Part shown: positions 13,354 to 19,754 of the stretch, piece by piece
How positions within the stretch are numbered: the stretch's first letter is position 1
Layout: each line of letters begins with the position of its first letter
From: a virus
Length of the DNA stretch: 23,778 nt
Reading direction: 5' to 3' (one strand)
IMG/VR virus record: IMGVR_UViG_3300027782_003369
Span: 1-23,778 of that record
Translations under genes and position numbers: made by a program
Notes under the pieces: model-generated
Told to the model about the DNA's origin: nothing
Seen by the model: the letters and a program-made list of their open reading frames with translations, nothing else
Databases searched by the model: none

Positions 13354-13422
13354 TTGGTGGACCCGGGGAGAATCGAACTCCCGTCCACGATGCCTTCACT
13401 ACGAAGGAATTACAACAATTCT

Positions 13423-13629
13423 TTACTGTTGCGGAACAATGTTTGATGCTTGCTTGCCCTTGGGGCCTTGCACCACATCAAACATAACAGTTTGATTCTC
13501 TTTGAGTGTCTTAAATCCACCAGTGTTGATTGCTGAGAAATGTGCAAACAAATCGTCGCCACCACCATCGGGTGTAATAAATCCAAAACCTTTTGCATCA
13601 TTGAACCATTTTACTTTACCAAACGCCAT
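13423..13629 (-). CDS. cspA: CspA-family cold-shock protein
   Basis: 68 residues, the full length of a single cold-shock domain. RNP1 is KGFGFITP (13-20) and RNP2 is LFAHFSAI (27-34); the start [12 protein letters not shown] is classical. It binds single-stranded RNA and DNA in the cytoplasm as an RNA chaperone. The ATG at 13629 follows AAAGGAAG. The mRNA probably begins near 13803, giving a long leader with a strong hairpin (13685-13706). The stop is a dozen bases before the tmRNA acceptor piece, so cspA and the permuted tmRNA are likely co-transcribed. Host origin is probable, but transfer cannot be shown from sequence alone. Confidence 0.93.
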   Translation of the reverse strand: MAFGKVKWFNDAKGFGFITPDGGGDDLFAHFSAINTGGFKTLKENQTVMFDVVQGPKGKQASNIVPQQ

Positions 13630-13684
13630 AGTACTTTACTTCCTTTTAAAATTTAACTATCATTACTTATGATCCGACCCACCA

Positions 13685-13706
13685 CGAACTTTTATGCAAA
13701 AGTTCG
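13685..13706 (-). promoter_or_regulatory. Stable hairpin in the cspA leader
   Basis: CGAACTTTT and AAAAGTTCG arms (9 bp) around a 4-base GCAT loop, about 55 bases upstream of the cspA ATG. It has no T-run, so it is not a terminator. It is a candidate RNA-stability or temperature-responsive element like the structured leaders of bacterial cspA mRNAs (inference). Confidence 0.55.
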
Positions 13707-13713
13707 AAAACTC

Positions 13714-13803
13714 TTACCGTTCGTTACTGTCTACCCAGTTTTTTAATTCGATTAACCCGTATACAAGTACACAGGCTAGAATAAGGTATGCAATCAATAT
13801 CAT
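13714..13803 (-). CDS. Possible 29-aa membrane mini-protein in the cspA leader
   Basis: ATG 13803 to TAA 13714, with a hydrophobic stretch (MILIAYLILACVLVYGLI) and a short charged tail. The ATG lies six bases after a TATAAT box, so it would start a leaderless mRNA. It could be a real single-pass peptide or a leader peptide coupled to cspA. Too short to identify. Confidence 0.4.
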   Translation of the reverse strand: MILIAYLILACVLVYGLIELKNWVDSNER

Positions 13804-13806
13804 AGC

Positions 13807-13974
13807 TTAATTATACCCTTTTACGACTTTGCCGTCAACCTTAGGATTACCTTTTGCATGGGCATCCAGATGTCGTTGGCTAACATCTCTTTCTTTGGGC
13901 AACGGACCACATCCTAATCGATCCCACTCTTTTTCAGAGTAGTAAAACTTATCAACGGGCGGTTTGTTGTGCAT
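13807..13974 (-). CDS. Small hypothetical protein, 55 aa
   Basis: ATG 13974 to TAA 13807. It overlaps the last 23 bases of the radical SAM gene and has only a weak ribosome binding site, so translation is probably coupled. It is hydrophilic, with FYYSEKEWDRLGCGPLPKER near the middle. The promoter of the cspA transcript lies inside its 3' end. No family is recognised. Confidence 0.5.
   Translation of the reverse strand: MHNKPPVDKFYYSEKEWDRLGCGPLPKERDVSQRHLDAHAKGNPKVDGKVVKGYN
13810..13838 (-). promoter_or_regulatory. Sigma70 promoter of the cspA-tmRNA transcript
   Basis: Minus-strand TTGACG (13833-13838), a 17-bp spacer and TATAAT (13810-13815). The predicted start is about 175 bases upstream of the cspA ATG, and the transcript can run through tmRNA to the terminator at 13013-13040. 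Confidence 0.8.
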
Positions 13975-15502
13975 GTTGATATTTATTCTTTCTGACCAGC
14001 GCCATTAATTTGACTCGATATATGTTTTCAAACTTGGGTTTGGTTTTGGTGCGTATCTTGTGCCAATCCATGTGACTAGAACAGGTAGTACGCACCTGAT
14101 CAAAATCCATGTCCATGGTTGTTAAATGCATGGCAGTGTGTCCGCTGACAAGATGATGTTGGCTGTTGTTACTTGCAACCATGTAGGCCGCACTCAACTG
14201 TGTGGCAGTTTCGTGATCAAGGTATTCATTACGCCAATTGATAAAACGGCCTTTGCTGTCGGCTAATCCAAGATTTTCGTAACCAAACTTTTCTGGAGTC
14301 AGGGTAATTTCGCTATTAAAAGCATTGTCCTCGGGCAGGAATATCTTTAACTCCTGAAAGATCCAACTGTCCAATGGTATGTGGCCTGACATGATCTGCC
14401 CGTAGGTTTTCTGTATACTTTCTACAGGTTCATAAGGAAGCCCTACAATAAAACTGCCGTGTTGGCTGATATCTGGATATTGATCTTTCATGCGTCGCAT
14501 CATTTCAATCTGCTTGGTACTATCAAACCCTTTGCCAATGGCACGCCCTGTGGGCTGATGCAGAGTCTCTATACCAAAATACATGCTTCTCACGCCGATG
14601 CGATACAATAGATCTAGGGTTTCGGGGCGGGTACAGATCAAATCTAATCTGTGGTAAGCCCAAAACACAGGTTGAAAGTCCAGTCGCTCGACCATGCTGA
14701 CCAGCGACTCTAATTTTTCTATATGATCATTAAGTGTATCGTCCACAATGATATAGTGCCGTATGCCGTACTGTTGATAGTTTTCTTGTAGTTCTTGATA
14801 CAACGTGTCTGGTGTGCGTACAAAATCTAACTGTTGTTTGCCATTCATAGGATAGCTACAAAATTTGCAACGGAATATACAACCACGTGCAATTTCCAAC
14901 GGCAACACCTTGTGATTTACTACATCTTCCGGCAACCATTTCATAGTACAACGTGGAAAATCATAATCTTTGGCATAACGATCATCTATGATCCAACGAC
15001 CCCAGACGTTTTTTACAGCCTTGTTCAATGGCTCGTCTAGATCCAAATGACGTATAAGATTGACCACGCTGATTTCACTGTAGCCCAACAATACATAATC
15101 TATGTTGCGATTGCTGTAGTTGGGCCCAGTTTTGGTGCCACCTACCATGGTTTTTATGTTAGGATTCAGCTGACGCAGATGTTGAATAATTTCAGCTTCA
15201 AATTCTGGACCCTGAGGGAACACAGTACTCTGCCCAATGTCTTCAACAGAGAGTTGAAACCCGTCATTGTCGTGAATCATGCGGTTTAAAAATGTAGTGC
15301 TGAATCCAGCTAGATAAGTTTCTGGGCCTACTGCATCGTTCAATAACGCACACAGTTCGTCTTTGTTCCAGGAACTGAGATGGTTGACTACCAAGCAAGA
15401 GTAACCAGCTTGCCGTATGACATGGGCGCACTTGTAAGGCCCCAAGGCCAGTGTGGTAACTATAGGGTCAGTGACGTCGCTAAAGATTATAGAATTATAC
15501 AT
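13952..15502 (-). CDS. Radical SAM protein with a B12-binding-like N-terminal domain
   Basis: 516 residues from the ATG at 15502; the longer frame upstream runs through the tRNA and is not credible. The N-terminal ~150 residues have the Rossmann-like layout of cobalamin-binding domains (AGFSTTF, VGGTKTG and YVLLGYSE segments), without a clear D-x-H-x-x-G motif. The radical SAM iron-sulfur site is C208-x3-C212-x2-C215 (RGCIFRCKFC). FGIET and SFIVGLPYEP are also typical of the class. It would use S-adenosylmethionine to start radical chemistry; methylthiolation, methylation or ring modification are all possible. The ATG lies nine bases after the encoded CCA of the tRNA and lacks a Shine-Dalgarno. 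Confidence 0.82.
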   Translation of the reverse strand: MYNSIIFSDVTDPIVTTLALGPYKCAHVIRQAGYSCLVVNHLSSWNKDELCALLNDAVGPETYLAGFSTTFLNRMIHDNDGFQLSVEDIGQSTVFPQGPEFEAEIIQHLRQLNPNIKTMVGGTKTGPNYSNRNIDYVLLGYSEISVVNLIRHLDLDEPLNKAVKNVWGRWIIDDRYAKDYDFPRCTMKWLPEDVVNHKVLPLEIARGCIFRCKFCSYPMNGKQQLDFVRTPDTLYQELQENYQQYGIRHYIIVDDTLNDHIEKLESLVSMVERLDFQPVFWAYHRLDLICTRPETLDLLYRIGVRSMYFGIETLHQPTGRAIGKGFDSTKQIEMMRRMKDQYPDISQHGSFIVGLPYEPVESIQKTYGQIMSGHIPLDSWIFQELKIFLPEDNAFNSEITLTPEKFGYENLGLADSKGRFINWRNEYLDHETATQLSAAYMVASNNSQHHLVSGHTAMHLTTMDMDFDQVRTTCSSHMDWHKIRTKTKPKFENIYRVKLMALVRKNKYQHAQQTAR

Positions 15503-15511
15503 GATATAAAA

Positions 15512-15586
15512 TGGTGGGCCTTGAAAGAATTGAACTTTCACTCCATCGATTATGAGTCGATTGCTTTACCATTAAGCTAAAGGCCC
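15512..15586 (-). tRNA. tRNA(CAU), probably tRNA-Ile2
   Basis: 75 nt with CCA encoded. The acceptor GGGCCTT pairs with AAGGCCC, and the anticodon loop is CTCATAA. The C4-G69 and C5-G68 pairs match determinants of TilS, which turns CAU into the AUA-reading lysidine form, so tRNA-Ile2 is preferred over elongator tRNA-Met. It is not an initiator (G1-C72 pair). The radical SAM gene starts nine bases after the CCA. Confidence 0.88.
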
Positions 15587-15603
15587 TGATGTATAGTATA
15601 GCA

Positions 15604-15975
15604 TCACGGCTCATAATTGTCAAGAAATTGCTGTAGGTTACCATACAGGTTGACCATCACTGCTTCTTTACTGCCAAAGAATATGATCTTTTTGGGTATG
15701 CCTTTGACTGCGTGAATATAATACGGCATTTGCATTTTACGATCCAACTTTAAAATGGTCTGTTGATTGAACATCAAAGGATTGTCAATGCTGTATGAAT
15801 AATTTTCCAAATCCAAATCCTCAGCAAATGCATCATACCCTATGGCAGTCAATCTCATTCCTCCATTGCGACGAGTGTTGAACCACCAGGCATGCATTGT
15901 TGTAGTTAGATCGGTGCGGTGCTCTTCGGGTAGAAGTGCTAGTAGTTCTTCAGTCAGTTTCTTTTTATTGCGCAC
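15604..15975 (-). CDS. Phage-type hypothetical protein
   Basis: 123 residues with a GTG start at 15975, one base after the stop of the preceding gene, so translation is coupled. An N-terminal Lys/Glu-rich helix is followed by a central HAWWFNTRRNGGMRLTAIGY, then mixed alpha/beta sequence ending KKIIFFGSKEAVMVNLYG. It is not homologous to anything I can name. The aromatic N-R-R-x-G-G core looks conserved and may bind nucleic acid, which is only a guess. Confidence 0.7.
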   Translation of the reverse strand: MRNKKKLTEELLALLPEEHRTDLTTTMHAWWFNTRRNGGMRLTAIGYDAFAEDLDLENYSYSIDNPLMFNQQTILKLDRKMQMPYYIHAVKGIPKKIIFFGSKEAVMVNLYGNLQQFLDNYEP

Positions 15976-15976
15976 A

Positions 15977-16264
15977 TCAAGGATAAATCTGGTCGCCTGA
16001 CTTTAACAACACCACGGTAAACTTTTCAGTTTTAAATTGTGTGTTGAGTTTGCGAGCCAAGTTCTTGGCATGGCCTGGATTACTGAATGAAACTTTTTTG
16101 TATTTGGGTCCAGGATATTGGACCAACATGTTTGATGTTTTTAGGTTGATAGGTTTAGCGTCATAGAACACAGCCCAAACTCCTTCGGAAGCCAAAACCT
16201 GCTCAGTCTTATAGGTGGCCTTGTTTGTGTGCTCAATTAATACACTAGGTTTTGGTCGGCTCAT
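15977..16264 (-). CDS. Hypothetical protein, 95 aa
   Basis: ATG 16264 with a good AGGAG upstream, inside a hairpin (16276-16304). Basic, mixed alpha/beta; GHAKNLARKLNTQFKTEKFTV is a helix followed by a strand. It is part of a run of small genes all in one direction. No family recognised. Confidence 0.7.
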   Translation of the reverse strand: MSRPKPSVLIEHTNKATYKTEQVLASEGVWAVFYDAKPINLKTSNMLVQYPGPKYKKVSFSNPGHAKNLARKLNTQFKTEKFTVVLLKSGDQIYP

Positions 16265-16275
16265 TTCATTAAACT

Positions 16276-16304
16276 CCTATATTTTATTTATCTAGAAATA
16301 TAGG
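16276..16304 (-). promoter_or_regulatory. AU-rich hairpin covering a Shine-Dalgarno
   Basis: CCTATATTT and AAATATAGG arms (9 bp, 16296-16304 and 16276-16284). The second arm contains the first bases of the AGGAG that serves the ATG at 16264. The stem is AU-rich, so it could melt with temperature. A variant late-type element (GATAAATA) lies in the loop. Confidence 0.45.
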
Positions 16305-16309
16305 TAGTT

Positions 16310-16519
16310 TTAGAATGTTCCACCATCCATTTGCACGGTAATCACTTCTTGTGGTGGAATTGCGGTCAATTGTTCACGTAGATTTTGAAGTTCTAACAAT
16401 AATCTAGTGATATCAGCGTGTACATCCTTGGCATCAGCCATGCTCATAATAAAATCTTTAGAGCCACGCGATTCGTGACCACGCACACGATCAACGAACT
16501 TCTGTAGGTGCATAGTCAT
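16310..16519 (-). CDS. Small helical hypothetical protein, 69 aa
   Basis: ATG 16519, with GAGGA eight bases upstream; a second ATG at 16513 is less well spaced. It overlaps the 3' end of the preceding gene by 29 bases. Predicted mostly helical (ITRLLLELQNLREQL), possibly a coiled coil. No family recognised. Confidence 0.6.
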   Translation of the reverse strand: MTMHLQKFVDRVRGHESRGSKDFIMSMADAKDVHADITRLLLELQNLREQLTAIPPQEVITVQMDGGTF

Positions 16520-16955
16520 TGGCTTCGTCCTCGGAGTAAAAAGGTCCTTGGTAAGGATAGCGTTGAATCATGATTAATTTTGGTGCTAGTATAGTTTTCC
16601 AGACTCGACCTTTGCGTACTCGGTACCATCCGGCTGCAATCCAACTTTTACTTTTGTTGGTCTTGGTGTACACTGGTAACTGTTGACTAACGTCCCACAT
16701 GGGATTGTACACTTGTCCTGAGACTGGATAACCATGCACATGTGTTGTTGTGGATTTTGGTCTGCTGATTTTAATTGCAGGTTCAAATTGAATGTTCACT
16801 CGCTGAGCGGCCATGCGTATGGTCTTGAACTGTACTATTTGATTATGGATCTTGACCTGATATCCGCCAGCACAAGCTTCTACATTGCCAATCTTACGAT
16901 TGTTTTCTTGTAAGATCCAATACTGTTTATCTATAACTGGTTTTGCTACTATCAT
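16491..16955 (-). CDS. Phage-type hypothetical protein, 154 aa
   Basis: The start is ATG 16955 because AAGGAA is well placed; the longer frame from 16991 is not. The N-terminal segment WILQENNRKIGNV, then GGYQVKI and VQFKTI, looks like a small beta-rich domain; the C-terminal half is basic and Tyr-rich (WYRVRKGRVWKTILAPKLIM). Similar proteins occur in T4-like phages in my recollection, with no function assigned. It overlaps the preceding 71-aa gene by 29 bases. Confidence 0.7.
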   Translation of the reverse strand: MIVAKPVIDKQYWILQENNRKIGNVEACAGGYQVKIHNQIVQFKTIRMAAQRVNIQFEPAIKISRPKSTTTHVHGYPVSGQVYNPMWDVSQQLPVYTKTNKSKSWIAAGWYRVRKGRVWKTILAPKLIMIQRYPYQGPFYSEDEANDYAPTEVR

Positions 16956-17142
16956 ATATGATTCCTTTTTTTCTACATGCTTCAATGGCATCCGGAGGGA
17001 AGTCCGGATGCCAACTACCGATCAACAATGCACAATCGTATTTGACTGGCATCTGATTGTCTCGGTAACTGGTTAACACTATAATTGCTACAGCCGCAAT
17101 TAAAAAAATACCAATGGTCAGAACGTTATGCATCAGTTTCAT
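16927..17142 (-). CDS. Small membrane-anchored hypothetical protein, 71 aa
   Basis: An N-terminal hydrophobic segment (about residues 5-25, VLTIGIFLIAAVAIIVLTSY) followed by a 45-residue soluble part with two cysteines (YDCALL, IEACRKK). It could be a membrane anchor or an uncleaved signal with the rest in the periplasm. ATG 17142 overlaps the exonuclease stop (17126); an ATG at 17133 is also possible. No family recognised. Confidence 0.65.
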   Translation of the reverse strand: MKLMHNVLTIGIFLIAAVAIIVLTSYRDNQMPVKYDCALLIGSWHPDFPPDAIEACRKKGIIYDSSKTSYR

Positions 17143-18136
17143 TTAATACGCCTTTGTATGTTTCATTCATCCAACGGCCAAAACTGTCGGCGCTTTCACT
17201 GCATTTGTTTAATTCATACTTGCCACAGAACTGCATAAAGCGTACACCGACCTGACCAATGTCCTTGTGACTGATCTGTTCACGGATGGCAGTGTCCACC
17301 ACTTGTTTAATCTCGTCGGGCTGTGCTGTTAAATCTATTAGAGTTCTGTTGCGTTCGTAATCATCTAGCACACGATGTTCTTGACCATCTGGATCAGTCC
17401 AGCGTTGTAGCATCATGTTGTTCCAGTTGAACCCTTGTTTCGCTCGATCTTCAAACGCTTCCTGGAGTCCAACTTTGTTCTTAGTGCCCTTAGTTCTGAC
17501 ACCTGGGTACGCTGAGAAGACATTATCCGAACTATCTCCTCGCATACACTTTTCAAAGAGTAGCCATTCTGGGTTCGGCGTTGTTTTAGGTGCTTTAGTT
17601 TTCTTATCGATAACCGCTTTACCTTTGGCATCGAATATTCCTTCTATGGTGATTAGTTCGTCTGTGATACCATTATATTGTGTAACATTGGGTGCTATTA
17701 ATTGAACAAAGTCAGTATCACTGCTGATAATAACGTGTTCGTCTTGGGGGTGTAGTGCTATCCAGCGAGCTATAATATCATCGCCTTCTGCTGTGGGACA
17801 TCTAACAACTGAGCAATTGGTTCTTTCGGACAAGTATTTAGTCAAATTATCATAGGTTTCCCAAAACATTTTATCTTCATCTGCTTGGGCTTCTGTCAGT
17901 GCCGCACGGGCTACAGCACGGTTATTTTTGTAGGGTTTATAAGTGTCTTTGCGCCAGCTTCTGCCTTCCAGTGCAAACACCACGTGATCTGCGTCAAAGC
18001 GTCGGGCCACCTTGTTAGCACTCATCAGGGTTACATGGAGGGCAAATCCAATTTTCTCCCACGTGTCAGCGGCACGAAAAGCACCGTGTCTAGCACGAAA
18101 GAACATATTAGCCGTATCTATAAGAACATATTTCAT
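17126..18136 (-). CDS. 5'-3' exonuclease / T4 RNase H-like flap nuclease
   Basis: 336 residues from ATG 18136. FEN/T4 RNase H metal-binding acidic residues are in the expected order: D7 region (LIDTANMFFR), AEGDD (117-120), SSDTD (138-142) and RGDSSDN (199-205). E57 in ALEGRSWRKDTYKPYK takes the place of the usual D-x-x-x-x-x-R segment. The enzyme would remove RNA primers and 5' flaps during phage replication. The ATG lies six bases after the -10 box of a consensus promoter (18143-18171), so the mRNA is probably leaderless. An upstream in-frame start at 18175 has no support. It is the best replication-type marker in the window. Confidence 0.88.
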   Translation of the reverse strand: MKYVLIDTANMFFRARHGAFRAADTWEKIGFALHVTLMSANKVARRFDADHVVFALEGRSWRKDTYKPYKNNRAVARAALTEAQADEDKMFWETYDNLTKYLSERTNCSVVRCPTAEGDDIIARWIALHPQDEHVIISSDTDFVQLIAPNVTQYNGITDELITIEGIFDAKGKAVIDKKTKAPKTTPNPEWLLFEKCMRGDSSDNVFSAYPGVRTKGTKNKVGLQEAFEDRAKQGFNWNNMMLQRWTDPDGQEHRVLDDYERNRTLIDLTAQPDEIKQVVDTAIREQISHKDIGQVGVRFMQFCGKYELNKCSESADSFGRWMNETYKGVLNETDA

Positions 18137-18142
18137 ACTACC

Positions 18143-18171
18143 AGTATAACAGAAGTTATCTATTTTGTCAA
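18143..18171 (-). promoter_or_regulatory. Sigma70 promoter giving a leaderless exonuclease mRNA
   Basis: Minus-strand TTGACA (18166-18171), a 17-bp spacer and TATACT (18143-18148). Six bases separate the -10 box from the ATG at 18136, so the transcript starts at or next to the ATG. Confidence 0.8.
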
Positions 18172-18872
18172 ACAAATTTGTTGGCTATTAGATAATTGAG
18201 TATGCGTTTGAACCACCATGCGTGGGCATCTTTATCAAAATGATATGAATTGGGTGCCACTGTTTCAAATCCAGCTGTGCGAATTTGGGCGTCAAATGTA
18301 CTGGCTGGATCATAAGGTCCTATGTAACTGAAACCCCAATCTTTTTGATTTTTAATCACGCTGAAATCATTGTTGCCATTGAAGAACACATGCGGTATAT
18401 TTTGGGCAAGAAGTTCTTGATGAAATTGCCAAATTTCGTCATGTGCTTGGTGTGTCTTTTGTTGCCAATCGAGACCAATTATGTAATTGCGATATCTTTC
18501 TTGGGCTTCGGGTGGAACTTGGTCAATACCCGAACCGTTGACTTGATAGGTAATACCATTGTATTCCCATTCTTCGCGTTCCCAAGTTGACCATTGAATA
18601 ATGACCAGAATGTCTTGTAGATTATTTTTTTGTTCTCCTAACCAGGCACGAGCAGTTCTCAGTATCCGGGCATTTGAACTGGCGCTTTCAGCTTCACACT
18701 GAAAACCACACCTCAACGACAGACTCAACAGTTTGCCCCAACTGGTCGCAAGATTTTCTGGGTGTGGTAATCGCCCTAGATAATATAATTTAGGATCATC
18801 TTCGGCAAACGCATGAGCATTTACGGCTTCGGCTGCCGCGGTGTGACTGTCACCATTAACATACAGAATCAC
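18168..18872 (-). CDS. SGNH/GDSL hydrolase-like protein
   Basis: 234 residues with a GTG start at 18872 overlapping the previous stop (GTGA). The N-terminal VNGDSHT carries the block I Gly-Asp-Ser of SGNH hydrolases. SSNARILRTARAW may be the oxyanion Asn block, VFFNGNNDF resembles block III, and the C-terminal DKDAHAWW has the Asp-x-x-His pattern. SGNH proteins de-esterify sugars or lipids. With cytidylyl and sugar-dehydrogenase genes upstream, a role in surface-glycan modification is plausible. No signal peptide. Moderate confidence in family only. Confidence 0.65.
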   Translation of the reverse strand: MILYVNGDSHTAAAEAVNAHAFAEDDPKLYYLGRLPHPENLATSWGKLLSLSLRCGFQCEAESASSNARILRTARAWLGEQKNNLQDILVIIQWSTWEREEWEYNGITYQVNGSGIDQVPPEAQERYRNYIIGLDWQQKTHQAHDEIWQFHQELLAQNIPHVFFNGNNDFSVIKNQKDWGFSYIGPYDPASTFDAQIRTAGFETVAPNSYHFDKDAHAWWFKRILNYLIANKFV

Positions 18873-19345
18873 GACTGTTTAAGAACCTTTATTGTTTCAG
18901 CTTCGGCCACACGTTTACGTAAACTGCTTGAACTAAACGAGTGATCACGTCCGTTAAAAATGGCCTTGATGCCACGGCGTTCACCTTCCTCACGTCCGGT
19001 AAAGGCCCTGTGTTCGTATTCCACACCCAACACACGGACATCCAACGGAAGGATCAGCAACAAGTCAATTAAGTCTTGTTCTGTTTGATAAACAACAACT
19101 TCATCTACATAGCGACAAGCGGCCAATTGTATTTGACGTTCTACAATACTTTGTACTGGTGGATTTTTACTGTCGGGACGGTCAATGGTAGGATCCGTTT
19201 GTAGTCCAGCAATCAGGTAATCACAGTGATTCTTAGCTTCGGCCAACATGGCAATATGACCTGCGTGTAACATATCAAAGGTACTGAAGGTGATGCCAAT
19301 AGTTTTACCTTCTTCTTTGAGTTTACGGATATGATTGAAAATCAT
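18869..19345 (-). CDS. Cytidylyltransferase-like nucleotidyltransferase (TagD/RfaE type)
   Basis: 158 residues from ATG 19345, which overlaps the previous stop (ATGA). The nucleotide-binding HxGH is MLHAGH (H27, H30), preceded by GITFSTFD as in glycerol-3-phosphate cytidylyltransferases, and SSSSLRKR near the C-terminus is the I-S-S-T-x-x-R block. It would join CTP or ATP with a sugar phosphate or polyol phosphate. It lies between the UDP-sugar dehydrogenase operon and the SGNH gene, consistent with a glycan precursor pathway. Confidence 0.82.
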   Translation of the reverse strand: MIFNHIRKLKEEGKTIGITFSTFDMLHAGHIAMLAEAKNHCDYLIAGLQTDPTIDRPDSKNPPVQSIVERQIQLAACRYVDEVVVYQTEQDLIDLLLILPLDVRVLGVEYEHRAFTGREEGERRGIKAIFNGRDHSFSSSSLRKRVAEAETIKVLKQS

Positions 19346-19743
19346 GATACTTCGGATCTGCCGTCGCCAATGTTGCGAGTCTTGACCACACGATCGCGTT
19401 CGGGATTCATAGCTTCGGCCTGCTCGTAGGTTTCTAATACTATGTTGCGACACACAGCAGTAAACCAACGATCTACAATGTCACTGTCGTGGTCTTTGGG
19501 GTTCATTTGATATCCAGCACGAACAAGATTGGCCACAAACTTGTCATTCCAGTCAAGTTCAAAAGCACCATTTTGTATATTCTCAGGATCAACTTCCATG
19601 CTGAGAATAGTCACAAAAGGCTCGCCTCGCTCAGTGGCCAATTCCTTGGCAGTTTTTTCTACCTTCTTGGGCTTGGGTTCGGGCTTGGGTTCAGACTTAA
19701 CTTCAGGTTGTTTCTTTTTTAAAAATCGATCAAATATGCCCAT
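19342..19743 (-). CDS. Conserved T4-like phage hypothetical protein
   Basis: 133 residues. A disordered basic N-terminus (GIFDRFLKKKQPEV, then Glu-Pro-Lys repeats) is followed by a structured core: EPFVTILSMEVDPENIQ, then NGAFELDWNDKFVANLVRAGY. I recall this core as a family in T4-like marine phages with no known function. Start ATG 19743, ribosome binding site AAGGAC. Its stop overlaps the cytidylyltransferase ATG. Confidence 0.75.
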   Translation of the reverse strand: MGIFDRFLKKKQPEVKSEPKPEPKPKKVEKTAKELATERGEPFVTILSMEVDPENIQNGAFELDWNDKFVANLVRAGYQMNPKDHDSDIVDRWFTAVCRNIVLETYEQAEAMNPERDRVVKTRNIGDGRSEVS

Positions 19744-19754
19744 AAAGGTCCTTG

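Larger units (their letters stand above)
13043..13410 (-). ncRNA. ssrA: Circularly permuted (two-piece) transfer-messenger RNA
   Basis: tmRNA acts with SmpB to release stalled ribosomes. On the minus strand the acceptor piece comes first: T-arm GGGAG/CTCCC and CGGGTCC-A-CCA (CCA at 13355-13357), preceded by a CCTTC/GAAGG hairpin. About 98 bases later comes the usual tmRNA 5' end, GGGCCCGACCGGTTTCGACA, starting at 13256. The two halves pair as a 7-bp acceptor stem including G3-U70, the alanyl-tRNA synthetase identity pair. The tag frame ends at TAA 13083-13085 with DSFAV. The spacer (13257-13354) has arms AAGTATATTG and CAATATACTT beside the two cut points. The outer ends of the RNA (13043 and 13410) are approximate. 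It lies 12 or so bases after the cspA stop. Confidence 0.92.

Noticed and set aside
13355-13390. A T-arm plus CCA that could be taken for a separate tRNA
   Set aside because: No D-arm or anticodon arm is present upstream; its acceptor strand pairs with the tmRNA 5' half at 13256 instead.
15503-15541. Upstream extension of the radical SAM frame
   Set aside because: It reads through the T-arm and CCA of the tRNA; the ATG at 15502 begins just beyond.
19346-19468. N-terminal extension of the cytidylyltransferase
   Set aside because: The extension is Arg/Ser-rich shadow sequence; the ATGA overlap and the family N-terminus favour 19345.
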